Source: Rutpela maculata
Lineage: Eukaryota; Arthropoda; Insecta; Coleoptera; Cerambycidae
DNA: 64,000 bases
Assembly (NCBI GenBank): GCA_936432065.2
Contig: OW386290.2
Span: forward strand, 136,632,677-136,696,676
Direction of reading: 5' to 3'
Below the pieces are notes generated by a model. The model saw only the letters and a program-made list of their open reading frames with translations, was not told the origin of the DNA and ran no database searches. Shown piece by piece: positions 11,377 through 23,065 of this stretch (the stretch's first letter is position 1; each line of letters starts with the position of its first letter). The position numbers and the translations under genes were made by a program.

Positions 11377-11415
11377 GTAAATCCGCGCTTGGGGTGGTGA
11401 GGATATCCAGTTTAT

Positions 11416-12690
11416 TTGCAAGCTATTTTTCTTCAATTTACAGGCCATTACATGATGTGGAATGTAATTTTACTCCTATATACTACTGTTGATATGCATA
11501 AGGTATACATCAGTCCTTTAGATGTGGAAACTGCCCTTGATTCAACTGATGTTAATAAAGGAGCGGATACTGTCATTATTCCACCAATCTTCTTAAAGTC
11601 CTGTTCCAAATCACTCATCTTGCCGCTCTTCCTCATATTTTCTATGTCCTTAAGAACAGGTATATTTCCATCATGTTGGAAAAGTTCATACGTAATTCCG
11701 ATTTACAAAGCCGATAACAAATATTTTATCAATAACTATAGACCTGTGTGCATCCTATTTGCAATTCCGAAATTATTCGAGTCGGTAATTGAAAAAAATG
11801 CACCTGTTTCCCTAAGTAATATCATAATTCCTGAGCAGCACGAATTCCTCCAAGGTCGTTCTGTGGACTCCAATTTATATATCTATATCAACTTCATCGT
11901 TAAATCTCTGGTAAGAGGCGCTGATGAGTATGCAGTATACATGGACTTTAGCAAAGCTTTCGCTAAGGTAATCCACTCTCTCCTTATAAAGAAACTCGGA
12001 GTCGGTTATCCTTTATTATCTTGGATTCAGTCGTTCTCTCTGAGAGAACCCAGCAGGCTCTTGTTGACGGAGATACTTCAGAGATATTATCTGTAACATC
12101 TGGAGTGCCCCAGGGCTCCCACATTGGTCTCTCATTATTTAATTCATTCATCAATGATATTGTAAAAAATATGGATTGTGAATTTTTACTGCGGACGACC
12201 TGAAAATATTTAGCAATATTTATTATCTGAATAACTGCGCCCAGATTCAAAAAAATCTTGATTCAATTTATTCATGGTGCGAAGACAACAACATGCTTCT
12301 TAATGCTGATAAATGCTATTATATGCTATTTAGTCGCAGGTCGTTACCCATAAGTCCTGACTACAGTATTAATAACGTGGGCTTGTATAATGTAACCACT
12401 GTGCAAGGTTTAGGAGTAATATTTGACTCTAAACTTTTTTTTTCTGAGCATTTCGAACAAATGATCAGGAAGGCAAATCAAATGTTAGGGTTTATTAAGA
12501 AAATGGCTTAGGATTTTTCAGATCCTCGAGCATTAACTATTTTATATATTTCTCCAATTGGATCTATTATGGAATATTGCAACATTGTTTGGTCACCGTA
12601 CTACAACATATATATCAACAGACTTGAATCTGTACAAAACACATTTAACCGATTTATGTGCTATAAACTAACCTGTGAGGAAGCGAAATA
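11416..12690 (+). pseudogene. Jockey/CR1-like LINE reverse transcriptase, decayed
   Basis: Consecutive motifs of a LINE reverse transcriptase are readable on the plus strand in shifting frames: PSCWKSSYVIPIYKADN then INNYRPV (11670-11750), EQHEFLQGRS (11835), VYMDFSKAFAKVIH (about 11935), SGVPQGSHIGLSLFNSFIND (12100-12160), the active-site box in the form TADDLKIF (near 12190, normally YADD), NMLLNADKCYYMLFSR (12290) and LGVIFDSKLFFSEHF (12410). The first active-site Asp (DFSKAF) and the ADD pair survive, but at least two frameshifts and several stops are present. The start and the endonuclease domain are missing. Confidence 0.82.
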
Positions 12691-12759
12691 ATATTTGGGA
12701 GTTACTTCCTTACACAGCAGGCGCCAATATTACGATGTTTGTTTCGCCTTCAAAGTTAA

Positions 12760-13000
12760 CACGATCCCGATGTCAGTGTTACAAAATTAGTTCAGGATTT
12801 TTTGTTAACCACGAAAAACAATGTGAAAACAGGCCAGAATAGGTTTTAAAATATAAATGAAAGATTTTAAATAAGTAGACCATGTATTCGATATATTTTT
12901 GACCGCTGAACACGATCCCGATGTCAGTTTTGCTCCATCAGGTTATGATTTTTTGTTAACTACGAAAAACAGGTTAAATTGAGCCGAAACTTCCCAAAAT
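12760..13000. repeat. Two-copy imperfect direct repeat
   Basis: CACGATCCCGATGTCAG occurs at about 12761 and again at about 12909, each followed by TTTTTTGTTAAC(C/T)ACGAAAAAC. The offset is about 148 bp. Confidence 0.6.
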
Positions 13001-13486
13001 CGTATTTTAATTCTTACACCGTGAACCACGACTCAAAAAGATCTTAAAAAATTATAAGCCAACAAGCATTAAAGTCGTTATTTACTGTTAGGAAAATGAA
13101 GATAGTCACTTGATAAAATCATAAAAAAACTGAATTTCAACAGTTCAAAAATTTTTAAACAATCCGAATTTAAAGCCAAAAAATTTGAACAAAATACCTG
13201 ACATGCAGCCATAAGACCATATCTACCATGATTTTTTTCAGAATTTTCAATGCAACAAAAAAGTGAAATTAAATAAAAACTGAAAATCACGTTTCGGTCT
13301 GTGACCGTCCTCACAGTGGGGATACGGAGTTAAAACTTGGCTGAAATTGTTTATTAATAGAGAGCTAACAAGCCATGTACGCAAAATCCAATTTGGCTAA
13401 GGGCATTTTTCATTACGTTATCCGGCTTTCATGTAAATCTGAAAAAATATTGCATTTATCTCGGCCATATTGAGTTCGACATTTAA

Positions 13487-13793
13487 TTCACTGCAATTAG
13501 TGAAAAATGAGCCCCATCTTCAGACCAATTCATACAAAAGCAAATGTTGGTTTTCCAGGTAGGTTCTGGTGTCCTTAATAAGGTTTCAAAAGTCCCCGAA
13601 GTGGGAGTGTAAGGATAAAATTTGGCAACGCTGTAAAGGGCTAAAATCGTGCTCGGAAACGATTTTTTCGAGATATCTCTGTTTTCATTGCCTCTACGAC
13701 AAAAATACATTAAGCCAAAACGAAAGCTATGGAAATTCTCTATAAAAAAAGATAGAGGGTCTTTTTTTCGTAAACGCAATAGTTTTCTTGAAA
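13487..13793 (+). repeat. Inner block of left arm, long-TIR element
   Basis: About 307 bp, inverted relative to 15520-15806, including CCCCGAAGTGGGAGTGTAAG and TTGGCAACGCTGTAAAGGGC. Small substitutions and indels separate the two arms. Confidence 0.8.
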
Positions 13794-13829
13794 CATTCCA
13801 ATAAGTCCTACCTAAAATAAAAAATGGAA

Positions 13830-15364
13830 GAATTTGTCGGACATACCAGGCTGGAGTGGGTTTATGGAGAATTTAACGAAGGAAAAAGCATACACAAAGT
13901 CACGAATACTTTTTTTACCATTCGTTAATCAACCAGCGGATAATTATAGTACTATTTACACAACCTTAGACTATATTATCAACGATGGAAACAAGCACGG
14001 TCATACAACGTGTGTCGTTACGTTTGACCAGGCACTGTACTTCAAAGCTAAAGAAATAATTACAACAGCAAAGGAAAACACTCCGTTATCAAAGATAATC
14101 GTCATGGAGGCTTTCATCTACTGATGTCCTACTTTGGATCGATTGGGTACAGAATGGCCGGCAGCGGCCTCAAAGAAGTGATGAGCATTATTTTTGCTCC
14201 AAATTCAGTTGACAAAATTTTGCTGGGTCATGCATACTCCAGGACCGTCAGAGGTCACACCAAGTTGCTCTGTCTCAAATCATTTTTAATGAGATGACGA
14301 TGGATGATGAAACAGCAGAGCAGTTGAAACCTCATCTCGACAACATACACGAAAAATCATTTGAAGAGAAGCTCCTTTCCAATAATAAAAATAAAACCAG
14401 ATTGATTTCGATGTCAACAGAAAAGTTTGAGGCAAATAATTATATTGTTAGACATGCTGAAGATGATGCCTGACATTTTGATAGTCGAAACAGCGTTTGA
14501 GGAGTCATGTGGTTGGGGAAGATGTGGATCTTCTTATAATTGTAACTGCTCGTACACCTATTAATAAAGAAATTTTTCTCCTCAAACCAGGCAGAGGGAA
14601 GGTCCAACGAAAAATTTATTCTTCACGAAGCTTTGATCACCATAAAGATATTCGAGATCACATATTGTTTCTGCACGCATTCTCTGGGTGTGACACTACA
14701 TCTGCTCTGTTTAATAAAGGCAAGACTGCAGTTTTGAAAGTGATGAAAAAACGGCAGGATTTGAAACTTGTAGCTGAAGTTTTCAGCAAGACTGGTACTT
14801 CTCCTGACATAGTTAATTCGAATGGGAAGTTTTCCTCGCAATCTATAACGCTCCAGTTAAAGAAGTTTCCATCGATAACTATCGGAATTCTTGCTTTATA
14901 TTATTAAAGCTGTGAGCAAAAGCAAACCAGTGAAATTTAATTCATTACCACCCACTCATGACGCAGCTCAACAGCATCTATTTCGTATTTATTTTCAAGT
15001 ACGGAAATGGTTGAATAATGTATTGAATCCTAAAGAGTGGGGATGGATGTTGAAAGATACCATATTGTGGCCAAAAACAACATCCCAACTTCCTGCGCCT
15101 GATCGCCTTCTGAAGATGATTTTCGACAACTGTATGAAAGGTTGTGGACCATTGTGTGGCTGTCGGAGGTTGGAACTTAATTGGTCACCAGTTTGCGGCA
15201 AGTGCCATGGAAAATCTTGCTTGAATGCTGAATCGATTGAAAACTCGTCAGAAATAGAAGCCGTCACTGAAGCAGAGACTGAAAGTTCTCAGATTAACTC
15301 GAATTTCCTCGAACGAATCGATGAATTTATAGAAGGAGAAAACGGACAAGAAGGAAATTATTAA
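13830..15364 (+). pseudogene. GCDTTS-family transposon protein, C-terminal two thirds, broken
   Basis: Plus-strand frames, linked by frameshifts, give in order: IPGWSGFMENL and FLPFVNQPADNYSTIYTTLD (13845-13990), VVTFDQALYFKAKEI (14015), GFHLLMSYFGSIGYRMAGSG (14110-14165), FAPNSVDKILLGHAYSRTVR (14190), VVGEDVDLLIIV (14510), LHAFSGCDTTSALF (14670) and a C-terminal Cys-rich tail MKGCGPLCGCRRLELNWSPV followed by CGKCHGKSCLN (15130-15225). I recognise this order of motifs from a widespread family of large uncharacterised proteins in invertebrate genomes. The GED(V/T)DLL plus GCD pair resembles the acidic motifs of PIN/FEN1-like nucleases, which is inference. Lying between long inverted arms, it is the likely cargo or transposition gene. 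Frameshifts near 14110 and 14890 and a stop near 14300 make it a pseudogene. Confidence 0.7.
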
Positions 15365-15519
15365 TTTGACAACATTTTAATAAGTATGACAGTCGTGGAT
15401 TAGGCCTACCGGGGAAACCACATAAAAAAACGCGCCTAGTACTCAACCTCAAGGGTGGTGTGGGATAAAGTACTTAATTTAACCATAATATCCCATAAGT
15501 TCAAATTCAATGCAAGATT

Positions 15520-15806
15520 TTCAAGAAAACTATTGCGTATACGAAAAAAAAACTTCTATCTTCTTTATAGAGAATTTCCATAGCTTTCTTTTTGGCCTAA
15601 TGTATTTTTGTCGTAGCGGCAATGAAAACCGAGAAATTCGTTTCCGAGCACGATTTTAGCCCTTTACAGCGTTGCCAAATTTTATCCTTACACCCCCACT
15701 TCGGGGACTTTTGAGACCTTATTAAGGACACCCGAACCTACCTGGAAAATCAACATTTGCTTTTGTATGAATTGGTCTGAAGAAAAATCCTAAATGCAGT
15801 GGATTA
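15520..15806 (-). repeat. Inner block of right arm, long-TIR element
   Basis: Inverted counterpart of 13487-13793. It runs on, after about 80 bp of poorly matching sequence, into the outer block 15886-16112. Confidence 0.8.
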
Positions 15807-16214
15807 ATTTGGAATTCTTAAGTTTTGATGACAAACTCGTCATCAGTTACTCTTAAAATACCTAACCATCAATTTTACTGCACTTCTGACGAAAAATTTT
15901 TTTTATCACAAAATTAAATTTTGTATCACTAGCGCATTCACCAAATTCTAGACTAAATCCAGAGCTCTGATAAGACCTCGTATATCAGGTTGCAATTCCA
16001 GAAACATATTTTTGTACAACGTGAATATTCAGATTTACTTTTCTTAGTTTATAAATTATAAAACTGAATGTATGTACTGATCTTCAAGCGAAAGTAAAAG
16101 CGGCAAAAGAATGGGCGACGGAGAAATTTTATTTCATAATTTTTAGCAACTTTTGAAGGCGGCTGGCTCAATTTTTTTTGAAGGAGGTTCAAATTTTAAT
16201 TTTTGTAATGGATG

Positions 16215-16756
16215 ATAATAGAATAGAATAGAATTTATTTTACCATTTTCCTGATGCATATTTGTATATATGTATATTTGGCGCGTCTAAATAACAATAT
16301 GTATTTAAGTAATTCACACAAAATTAAAATAAACAATTTGTCTGTCTCGTTATAGCAATAAAACTTAAAACAAAGACGCACAAATAAACAAAAATACACA
16401 ATAATAAAAATATTTATAAATATGTATAAAAACAACGAACCTCTTATAAAAACTCGGTCCAAACAAATGCAACATAATAGATTAAAAGAAAATAATAAGA
16501 AATTTGATCTATTTAGAAATTCGTCAACACTATAAAATGCATTTGTTATTAATAGTTTTCTTATTTCTTTTTTAAATGAAGATAAGTTCAATTCTCTCAT
16601 AGTTTTAGGAACGCTGTTAAATAAAATAATACAATTATAGTGCAGTTAGTTTTGAAATGTCGCTGTTTTATGCACTGGGATACCCAACAGATCTTTATGT
16701 CTTGTATTATCTCCGAAAGTGGAGAAGTGGTCAAATTTATTTTTGCAAATACCAGA
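16215..16756 (-). pseudogene. CR1/jockey-like LINE, 3' end (downstream half of a split copy)
   Basis: On the minus strand, beginning at about 16756, the frames read LVFAKINL, then HKDLLGIPVHKTATFQ, IILFNSVPKTMRELNLSSFK and KEIRKLLITNAFYSVDEFLN, the usual C-terminus of LINE ORF2. The element ends at 16215-16235 in a simple-sequence tail of TTCTA units (read on the minus strand), typical of CR1-like LINEs. The upstream half of the same LINE lies at 21161-21800; the two halves join across the inserted element 16759-21158. Confidence 0.75.
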
Positions 16757-17425
16757 TAGTCCCCAGTACAGCGTCCTTTTTTGAAAATGATTACAAAAGT
16801 GGTAAAAATGGTCTTAGCGGCTTCATTTTAACGAGTCTGCCACACTGTAAAATTTTCAGAGTACGGGATGGGCCGTAGCCTACGTAAATGATTTCATCAG
16901 GCCTACGCATTGGATTTCAATGGCGGCCGTCGGAGTCCTAGCATTCCGGTGCATTCTGAAACCCTTAACGCTTTCTTGAATATTTCTAACAAAATTATAT
17001 GAACTAATACAACAAAGATATGCTTAAAAATGATTTACGTTATATAATTAATAATAAAATATATTATAAAAACATAAATAGTTTTCTAAAAATAAATAAA
17101 TAATATGTAAATGATTAAGAATCAGTATTATTGTACTATTAAATAAAATATATCTATAAAACTAAAATACACACTTGATACCTTATTGATTAAACACTTA
17201 AACACTTCTAATAATAGTTAAAAACAAAACAAAAAATAATTATTTCTTTAATCTCTAACAGCAATAAATTGAGGATAACAAAAATTTAAAATGCCTCTCT
17301 AATAATAAGTTACAACAGTTATTGTAATAAATATTAAAAGATCGGTACATACACGAGTATGTAGAACATATTTATTTTAAATTTAATTCCTATCACAGAG
17401 ATTGCAACTTTTCAACTTTTCTTTT

Positions 17426-18060
17426 ACTTCCACATCCAGTGGAAGTATAGTAACGACAAAAAAATTTTTAAAAATTTTTATTGTTCAAATAGGCTTAGAA
17501 TATCATGAAACGTCGAGATTCTAAGTTTGAGCGAAAAAAATTTCTGTCTGTCGGTCTGTCTGTAACTTTTTTTGTGCGCAAGTTTACTCTGGAACCATTT
17601 AAGATATTGACTTGAAATTTGGTACACATAATATGTACTTTAACGAAATCTGGTACTAGATTATATTTTCATCTTGTTTCGTCGAAGGGTTAAAAATTGG
17701 GGTAAATTTGGGATAAATAGGTAAACCAAGCAGGTAAGAGTCCATACAATTGGTATTTAGGATATACAAGAGAAGCTAAGGTTTCAAAAAAATTTTGGCA
17801 ATAGCCACCCCCATTACCACCCTCACCCCATTATTAAAGGGGATGAAAAAAATTGTGATTTAGTACTACCACCCCCTATCACCATCCCCACCCCTCTACC
17901 GATGTGGGTTATCGTTTTATGGGTTTTTGGGGTAGAGGATTTCAAATATTATATTATTAAAGTTCCATAAACAATTATTTCCACATACAATGTTTTTTCG
18001 TTGTGAGTGACTTGGACAAAAAATTTAAATGTGGAAGTAATGATTCCTTGGGCAGCGGTT
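17426..18060 (+). mobile_element. Family A interspersed element, copy 2
   Basis: It starts ACTTCCACATCCAGTGGAAG and ends CCTTGGGCAGCGGTT. It has the same landmarks as copy 1, with an internal deletion in the CCACCCCCA block. It faces copy 3 with a spacer of about 130 bp. Confidence 0.78.
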
Positions 18061-18193
18061 TCTTTATCAGACTTTATTTTAATCTCTTCATTGCTAGTCA
18101 TTTTTTTTTCTTATTACACCTCATTTTTTTCCTCACTGATACGATTATTTTTCACTTTAGAATAATTGTTCAACAATATATTATAAAAGTATA

Positions 18194-18824
18194 TCAAGTC
18201 TCTCACAACGAAAAAATTTTGTACGTGGAAATAATTGTTTATGGAACTTTAATTAATATTTGAAATCATCTACCTCCAAAAACCCATAAAACGATATCCC
18301 ACATCGGTAGTGTGGTGGGGGTAGTGAAGGGGGGGGTGGTATTGGGGATGGATGAAGTAAAAAAATATTTTGAGGTCTTTGGTTCTTGTACACACATTAA
18401 ATAACAATTTCTTTTCACCTCCTTTTATAATGGGGTGGAGGTAGTAAGGAGGGGGTGTGGCTAATGGCAATTTTTTTTTGAGACATTAGCTTCTCTTATA
18501 TATACTAAATATAAATTTTTTTGGACTCTTACCTGCTTGATTTACCTCTTTACCCCCATGGACTCAAATTTACCCTTCAACGGAATAAGATGAAAATATA
18601 ATCTAGTTCCAGATCTCGTTAAAATACATACGTGTACCAAATTTTCAGTGAATATCTTAAACGATTGCAGAGTAATTGTACGCACAAAGAAAGTGACAGA
18701 CAGACAGAATTTTTTTGCTCAAACTTAAAATCTCGACGTTTCATGACATTCTAAATCCAAATGAACAATAAAAATTTTTTTTTATTTTTTTGTCGTTACA
18801 AGACTTGCACTGGATGTGGAAGTA
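18194..18824 (-). mobile_element. Family A interspersed element, copy 3 (inverted)
   Basis: Reverse orientation of the family: it ends (plus strand) in CACTGGATGTGGAAGT. The terminal 50 bp with GGGCAGCGG is missing at the end facing copy 2. Copies 2 and 3 together form a palindrome of about 1.4 kb. Confidence 0.75.
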
Positions 18825-19426
18825 ATTGCTTACTAAAGTGATTAACGCAGATTACTGAATTTTTTTTCGAGATAAAATGTTTTCGGTGAATGCTGTGAGA
18901 CCATTTTTTGCCAGGTTCTTGTCCGACGGAAAACGAAACAGTAGTATATCGTTGTTTATTGTAATTTGATTTGCACTGGCACACAACATCGACGCCATCG
19001 ACGGGGCATTCTTTTAATTGACATTCATTAATTAAGGGCGTTTTCATAATGTTCACAGTATAAAGATACAGTAATAAATCAATATCTAATTTCAGTATTA
19101 GGAGGCTGAATCATTTATTTGTAGTATTTCTCACGATCTATTTTGTGAATTATTACTGTGTTAGGCACATTAAATATTTAAGTAATTCCCTTTTCATTCG
19201 ACTCCAGTACAAATTGAAATCCAATTAGTTGGCACTAGTCCATACTCAACTTAATACTAAACAAATTATACGAAGAAATAAAATATTAATCTTGCAAAAG
19301 AGCGCTAAATCCACCCGTAGCCGCAGTAACTTTGTAAAGTCGTAGGACTCCTTTCGTGACGTCACACGCGGACTCGAGTGCAATGCGGTGGCCTGATAAA
19401 ATCATTTACGTAGGCCACGGATGGGC

Positions 19427-19762
19427 GCTTTTTCGCACGCGAAGCACCTAAACCTGTCGTTCTAGCGCGGTTACGATTTTTTATTACAAAACTCAAATTT
19501 TTTATTTTAATTGAAAGAAAGAAAATTTTTTGGTCCGAAAAAAGTGAGGGTGTGATTGTCGAGTCCGAAACCTGCAACATATCACTCTAGCGCAGTACCG
19601 TTTTGTTATTGCACAACACCTAATTTTCAATTGCAATTGCTCATAATTGCCTAAAAAAGATAGTTCATAAGTTGTCCAACAAATTTTCAGCTCGTTTTTT
19701 CAGTCCGACAACATGAATATGTCCGTTATGGCAGGTTATGTTTTGCGATTGCAAAATTTCGG
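19427..19762 (+). repeat. Inner part of left arm of the TA-flanked element
   Basis: Inverted counterpart of about 20752-21045, sharing CCTAAACCTGTCGTTCTAGC and TCAGTCCGACAACATG-like blocks. It was separated from the outer part (16759-16873) by the nested insertion. Confidence 0.75.
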
Positions 19763-19881
19763 ACAAAAATCACACGTGATGGATTGGTACGTTTTTGAAC
19801 TAAATATAGCACTGTCCGACAAAAATAGTGGATCATATTACCAGTCTGACAAAAAAAAAAAGTTAATACGATGCATCCTTA

Positions 19882-20410
19882 ATCGTACGCTCAACAAGCA
19901 ATCACGATAAAATACAGGATACTATTAGACGTGCCAAACAGTAAAGAGAAACTTTTTAAAATATAAGTTCAAGTAACCATCGTGCATAACGATATATCTC
20001 TGTAAACTTAACAGGTAACCACGACAAAAGATGTAATGCTGTTAGGCGTATCATGCAGCAAAAGGAGACCGACCAAAAGTATAATGCTCTGTATAATTAT
20101 TGTTTATCTCATAGAGTTGACTAAACTCACTTAACTAGTACTCTATATATTTTCAAATAAATATTAGTCAGTTATAACAACATAAAAATATTAAATTTTA
20201 GTGAGATCGTACGCTCAATAAGCAACCACGATAAGACACGGGACACTGTTAGACATACCAATCAGTAAAGGAAAACTTTTAAAAATATAAGTTCAAATAA
20301 CCATCGTGCATAATGCTATGTCTCTGTAAAGTTAACAGAGGTAACCACGATAAAAGAAGTAATGCTGTTAGGCGTGTCATGCAGCAAAGGGAGACCGACC
20401 AAAAGTATAC
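19882..20410. repeat. Direct duplication of about 205 bp inside the TA-flanked element
   Basis: The first copy starts near 19884 (CGTACGCTCAACAAGC) and the second near 20218 (CGTACGCTCAATAAGC). Both include GTTCAA(G/A)TAACCATCGTGCA and GAGACCGACCAAAAGTATA. The offset is about 334 bp. A TATATATAAAA box lies downstream near 20530 but no gene follows it. Confidence 0.75.
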
Positions 20411-21160
20411 ACGAAACGTCTGTTATGACTTGTGGTATCTATTCTCATATGTAAAACAACGCTCTGTATAATGATCTCATACATGGGTGATAGGTAGGGT
20501 TCAAGAACGAAGCCGGCAAAGCAAAGTGTATATATAAAAATGGAGCCTGGCGGACCATGAGGCGATGAATTCATCAGCTGCTCTTCCCGCGCACACTCTT
20601 TAGTATAGTTTAGTGCGCGCGCTTTGGCACTACTTTCAAAAATTAATTTTTTTTAAATTTTTTTAATTAGTTTGCGTCATTTTTTTTTGTCGGACACCTA
20701 TTTTTTAATATACATATTTTATTTGAAAGTGAAAAAAATTAAGATTATAACTTTTGTAATCGCAAAACGTAACCTGCCATAACTGACATATTGTTGTCGG
20801 ACTGAAAAAACGAGGCTGAAAATTTGTCGGACACGTTATGGATTATCTTTTTTAGGCAATTTTGAGCAATTGGAATTGAAAATTAGGTGTTATGCAATCA
20901 CGCCCTCTTTTTTTTTCGGATAACAAATTTTTCTTTTGATTTGACGTATAATCTTTCAATTAAAATAAAAAATTTGAGTTTTGTAATAAAAAATCGTAAC
21001 CGCGCTAGAACGACAGGTTTAGGTGCTGCGCGTGCGGAGAAGCGCCCATCCCGTACTCTGAAAATTTTACAGTGTGGTAGACTCGTTAAAATGAAGCCGT
21101 TAAGACCATTTTTACCACTTTTGTAATCATTCTCAAAAAAGAACGCTGTACTGGGGACTA

Positions 21161-21800
21161 AGACGTTTGTAGATATAGATACTAGGAACTGTACAAATAT
21201 TATATTTTTTAAATAATTCCTTACAACTGGATATATTATTTAGGTTAAAAATTAGTTTTATTAATCTCTTCTGGGAAACAAATACTCGTTGTGTATGACT
21301 TGAACGGCCCCAAGCTATGTACATTCAATGATAAATGTGAATATGCTAGAGCATAATACACACTTAACAGACCCGTCTGGGTAATTGTATCCATTAGCTG
21401 TAAAACAGCGAAGTAGGCTTTATTAAACAATTTACAAATGTGCTCTATATGCAGTTGCCATGTTAATCTGCTGTCTATGTAGCTGCCTAGGAATTTTGTT
21501 GGTTCAGTAAAATTTATGTCATCACTAGAGGTTAATGCACTTCTAACATTAAAATTTATAAAAACAGTTTTTTCATCATTCAAAATGAGCTTATTTCTCT
21601 GGCACCATGCGTGTACATCGTCTAGTGTAACATCAATTTTATTATATAGTTCCTCCTGCGTGACAGCTGATACCGAGATCATCATCGGTATCATCTGCAT
21701 ACATCGTGGTAACACCATGTTGAATGAAATGTGGCAGATCTTAATGTAAATCAAAAATAATAGAGGGCCTAATATTGAGCCTTGGGGGACCCCCAGTACC
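21161..21800 (-). pseudogene. CR1/jockey-like LINE reverse transcriptase (upstream half of split copy)
   Basis: On the minus strand, GVPQGSILGPLLFLIYIK is readable at about 21790-21740, then after a frameshift MYADDT (the catalytic box), then CQRNKLILNDEKTVFINFN, FLGSYIDSRLTWQLHIEHIC and SHTQRVFVSQKRLIKLIFNL. The frame stops where the TA-flanked element begins at 21158 and continues beyond it at 16756. Catalytic residues are present. One frameshift lies between the GVPQG and YADD motifs. The upstream domains are missing. Confidence 0.82.
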
Positions 21801-23065
21801 CAGGGTTAATCATGGATATTCGATTGAAATTCATTACACTTTACTACTAATTTACGATTTTCCATGTGGGAGTTAATGCAACTTAAAAGACAACCTCAAA
21901 CCTCATACGTAATAGTAATGTCTCAGATTCGCTCTTCGTGTGGAGATTTATAACCTTTATATGGACGTTGAACAATTGCCAAGTTTCGATAAAATTAAAT
22001 TGTGATGAATGCTTTTTGTCAATTCTTTCATCTTTTCAGTTAGCCTCTGTATATCTATCGCAAGTTATACCGGATGGAAATAAATAAATGAGAATACGTA
22101 ATTTTTTTTCCATGAATTTATGCTGTTATGGAAACATATTTGTACGAGTAGAACATCGCGGTTGAATAACCCCAGAATATGCACATTCTCACATTATGGT
22201 CCGCGAATGGTTGATGAGCAAGCGATTCACTGCTGTGCGTTCAACTTTCAATAGTTCCCTTTCAGCGTTTCTGTTCAGTTCGACATCAGCATTCGAGGGT
22301 ATAGGTAGATGTTAGAGTACCCTGCAAAGTTTATTTGACGCACGCGTGTTCGTAAAGCTTGGTGTTTGTTTATATTATTATAATAATCTCATAACAGATT
22401 ATAAACAAGGACAAGTGTTCTTACTTTATTTGTTTCGGAAAGGTCATATTCTTCAACAGGATGGTTATGATGCAGGCAAGTGTTTATTTTTTTACGGTTT
22501 GAATTTACATTTGAAGCTTTTAAGTTTTTTATTGAGTTGTTTTTATTAGCTCAAAATCGGAATTATGTGCATTGACAGCTTTTATAAGTATATTCAAAAT
22601 TATAATTATAAAATATTTCGTGACTAAATTTAGTTTTAACGGTGCTTACCCAGGATTTATTTTAATACATCAAATCAAATTTATTTTGACAAGCAGCAAC
22701 TTGGTAATAACTATAAAAGTACTCTTGCTGGCATTTCGAGGTATTATTTTGCCGCATTTTACCTCAGACATTTTCAATATCTTGTTTTTTTTTGTCAATT
22801 AAGGGACTTTAATTGATATATGTTTTGATCTTTATTGAGCGCAGTATGGCCTTCCGGTGATATTTGTGTGCCGTCTGTCGGTCTGTGTGTTCGTCTGTCG
22901 CCCCAGTGTGTTTTTATGGGAAATTAATCAAATTTAATAATTCACTCGATATTTCATATATCCTAATACTATTGTGAGGACTTAAACCTACTGACTTCGC
23001 CTTCAATTTTACCTGAAGATATTTTCCGTTTTTTTACAATTATTTAAAAATGTCAAAACACATTG
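21801..23065. other. No gene recognised
   Basis: AT-rich sequence. Around 22850-22920 there is a TCTGTCGGTCTGTGTG stretch reminiscent of part of family A, but the rest does not match. Nothing else was supported. Confidence 0.4.

Larger units (their letters stand above)
9542..16112. mobile_element. Long-TIR element, left arm split by later insertions
   Basis: 9542-9768 is the inverted counterpart of 15886-16112, and 13487-13793 of 15520-15806. On the right these two blocks lie next to each other, giving an arm of about 590 bp. On the left they are separated by 3.7 kb containing unrelated LINE fragments. The simplest reading is one original element of roughly 2.9 kb whose left arm was interrupted by an insertion between about 9769 and 13486. 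The interior (13830-15364) carries a broken gene of the GCDTTS family. The outermost shared motif is CATTCCTTTGCCGCTTTTAC. No convincing target duplication was found. Confidence 0.65.
16874..19418. mobile_element. Element with 8-bp target duplication, nested
   Basis: GGATGGGC flanks it on both sides (16866-16873 and 19419-19426) at the very point where the host arm would be continuous. The ends are inverted repeats of about 40 bp (CGTAGCCTACGTAAATGATT on the left; the right end reads GTGGCCTACGTAAATGATTT in reverse). An 8-bp duplication fits hAT-like elements, but no transposase is visible. Inside are two family A copies in opposite orientation. Confidence 0.72.
16759..21158. mobile_element. 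TA-flanked long-TIR element inserted in a LINE
   Basis: Both ends begin GTCCCCAGTACAGCG (left 16759, right ending at 21158) and are flanked by TA (16757-16758 and 21159-21160). The LINE reading resumes on each side, so the boundaries are well defined. The right arm is continuous (about 20750-21158). The left arm is split: 16759-16873 and 19427-19762. The gap is filled by another element (16874-19418). The centre carries a direct duplication of about 205 bp. No transposase was recognised. The TA duplication suits Tc1/mariner-type or other TA-specific elements. Confidence 0.8.

Noticed and set aside
13487..15806. Treating the inner inverted repeat as a separate, complete element
   Set aside because: The outer pair 9542-9768 / 15886-16112 lies next to it on the right in the matching order, so one element with a split left arm explains both pairs more simply.
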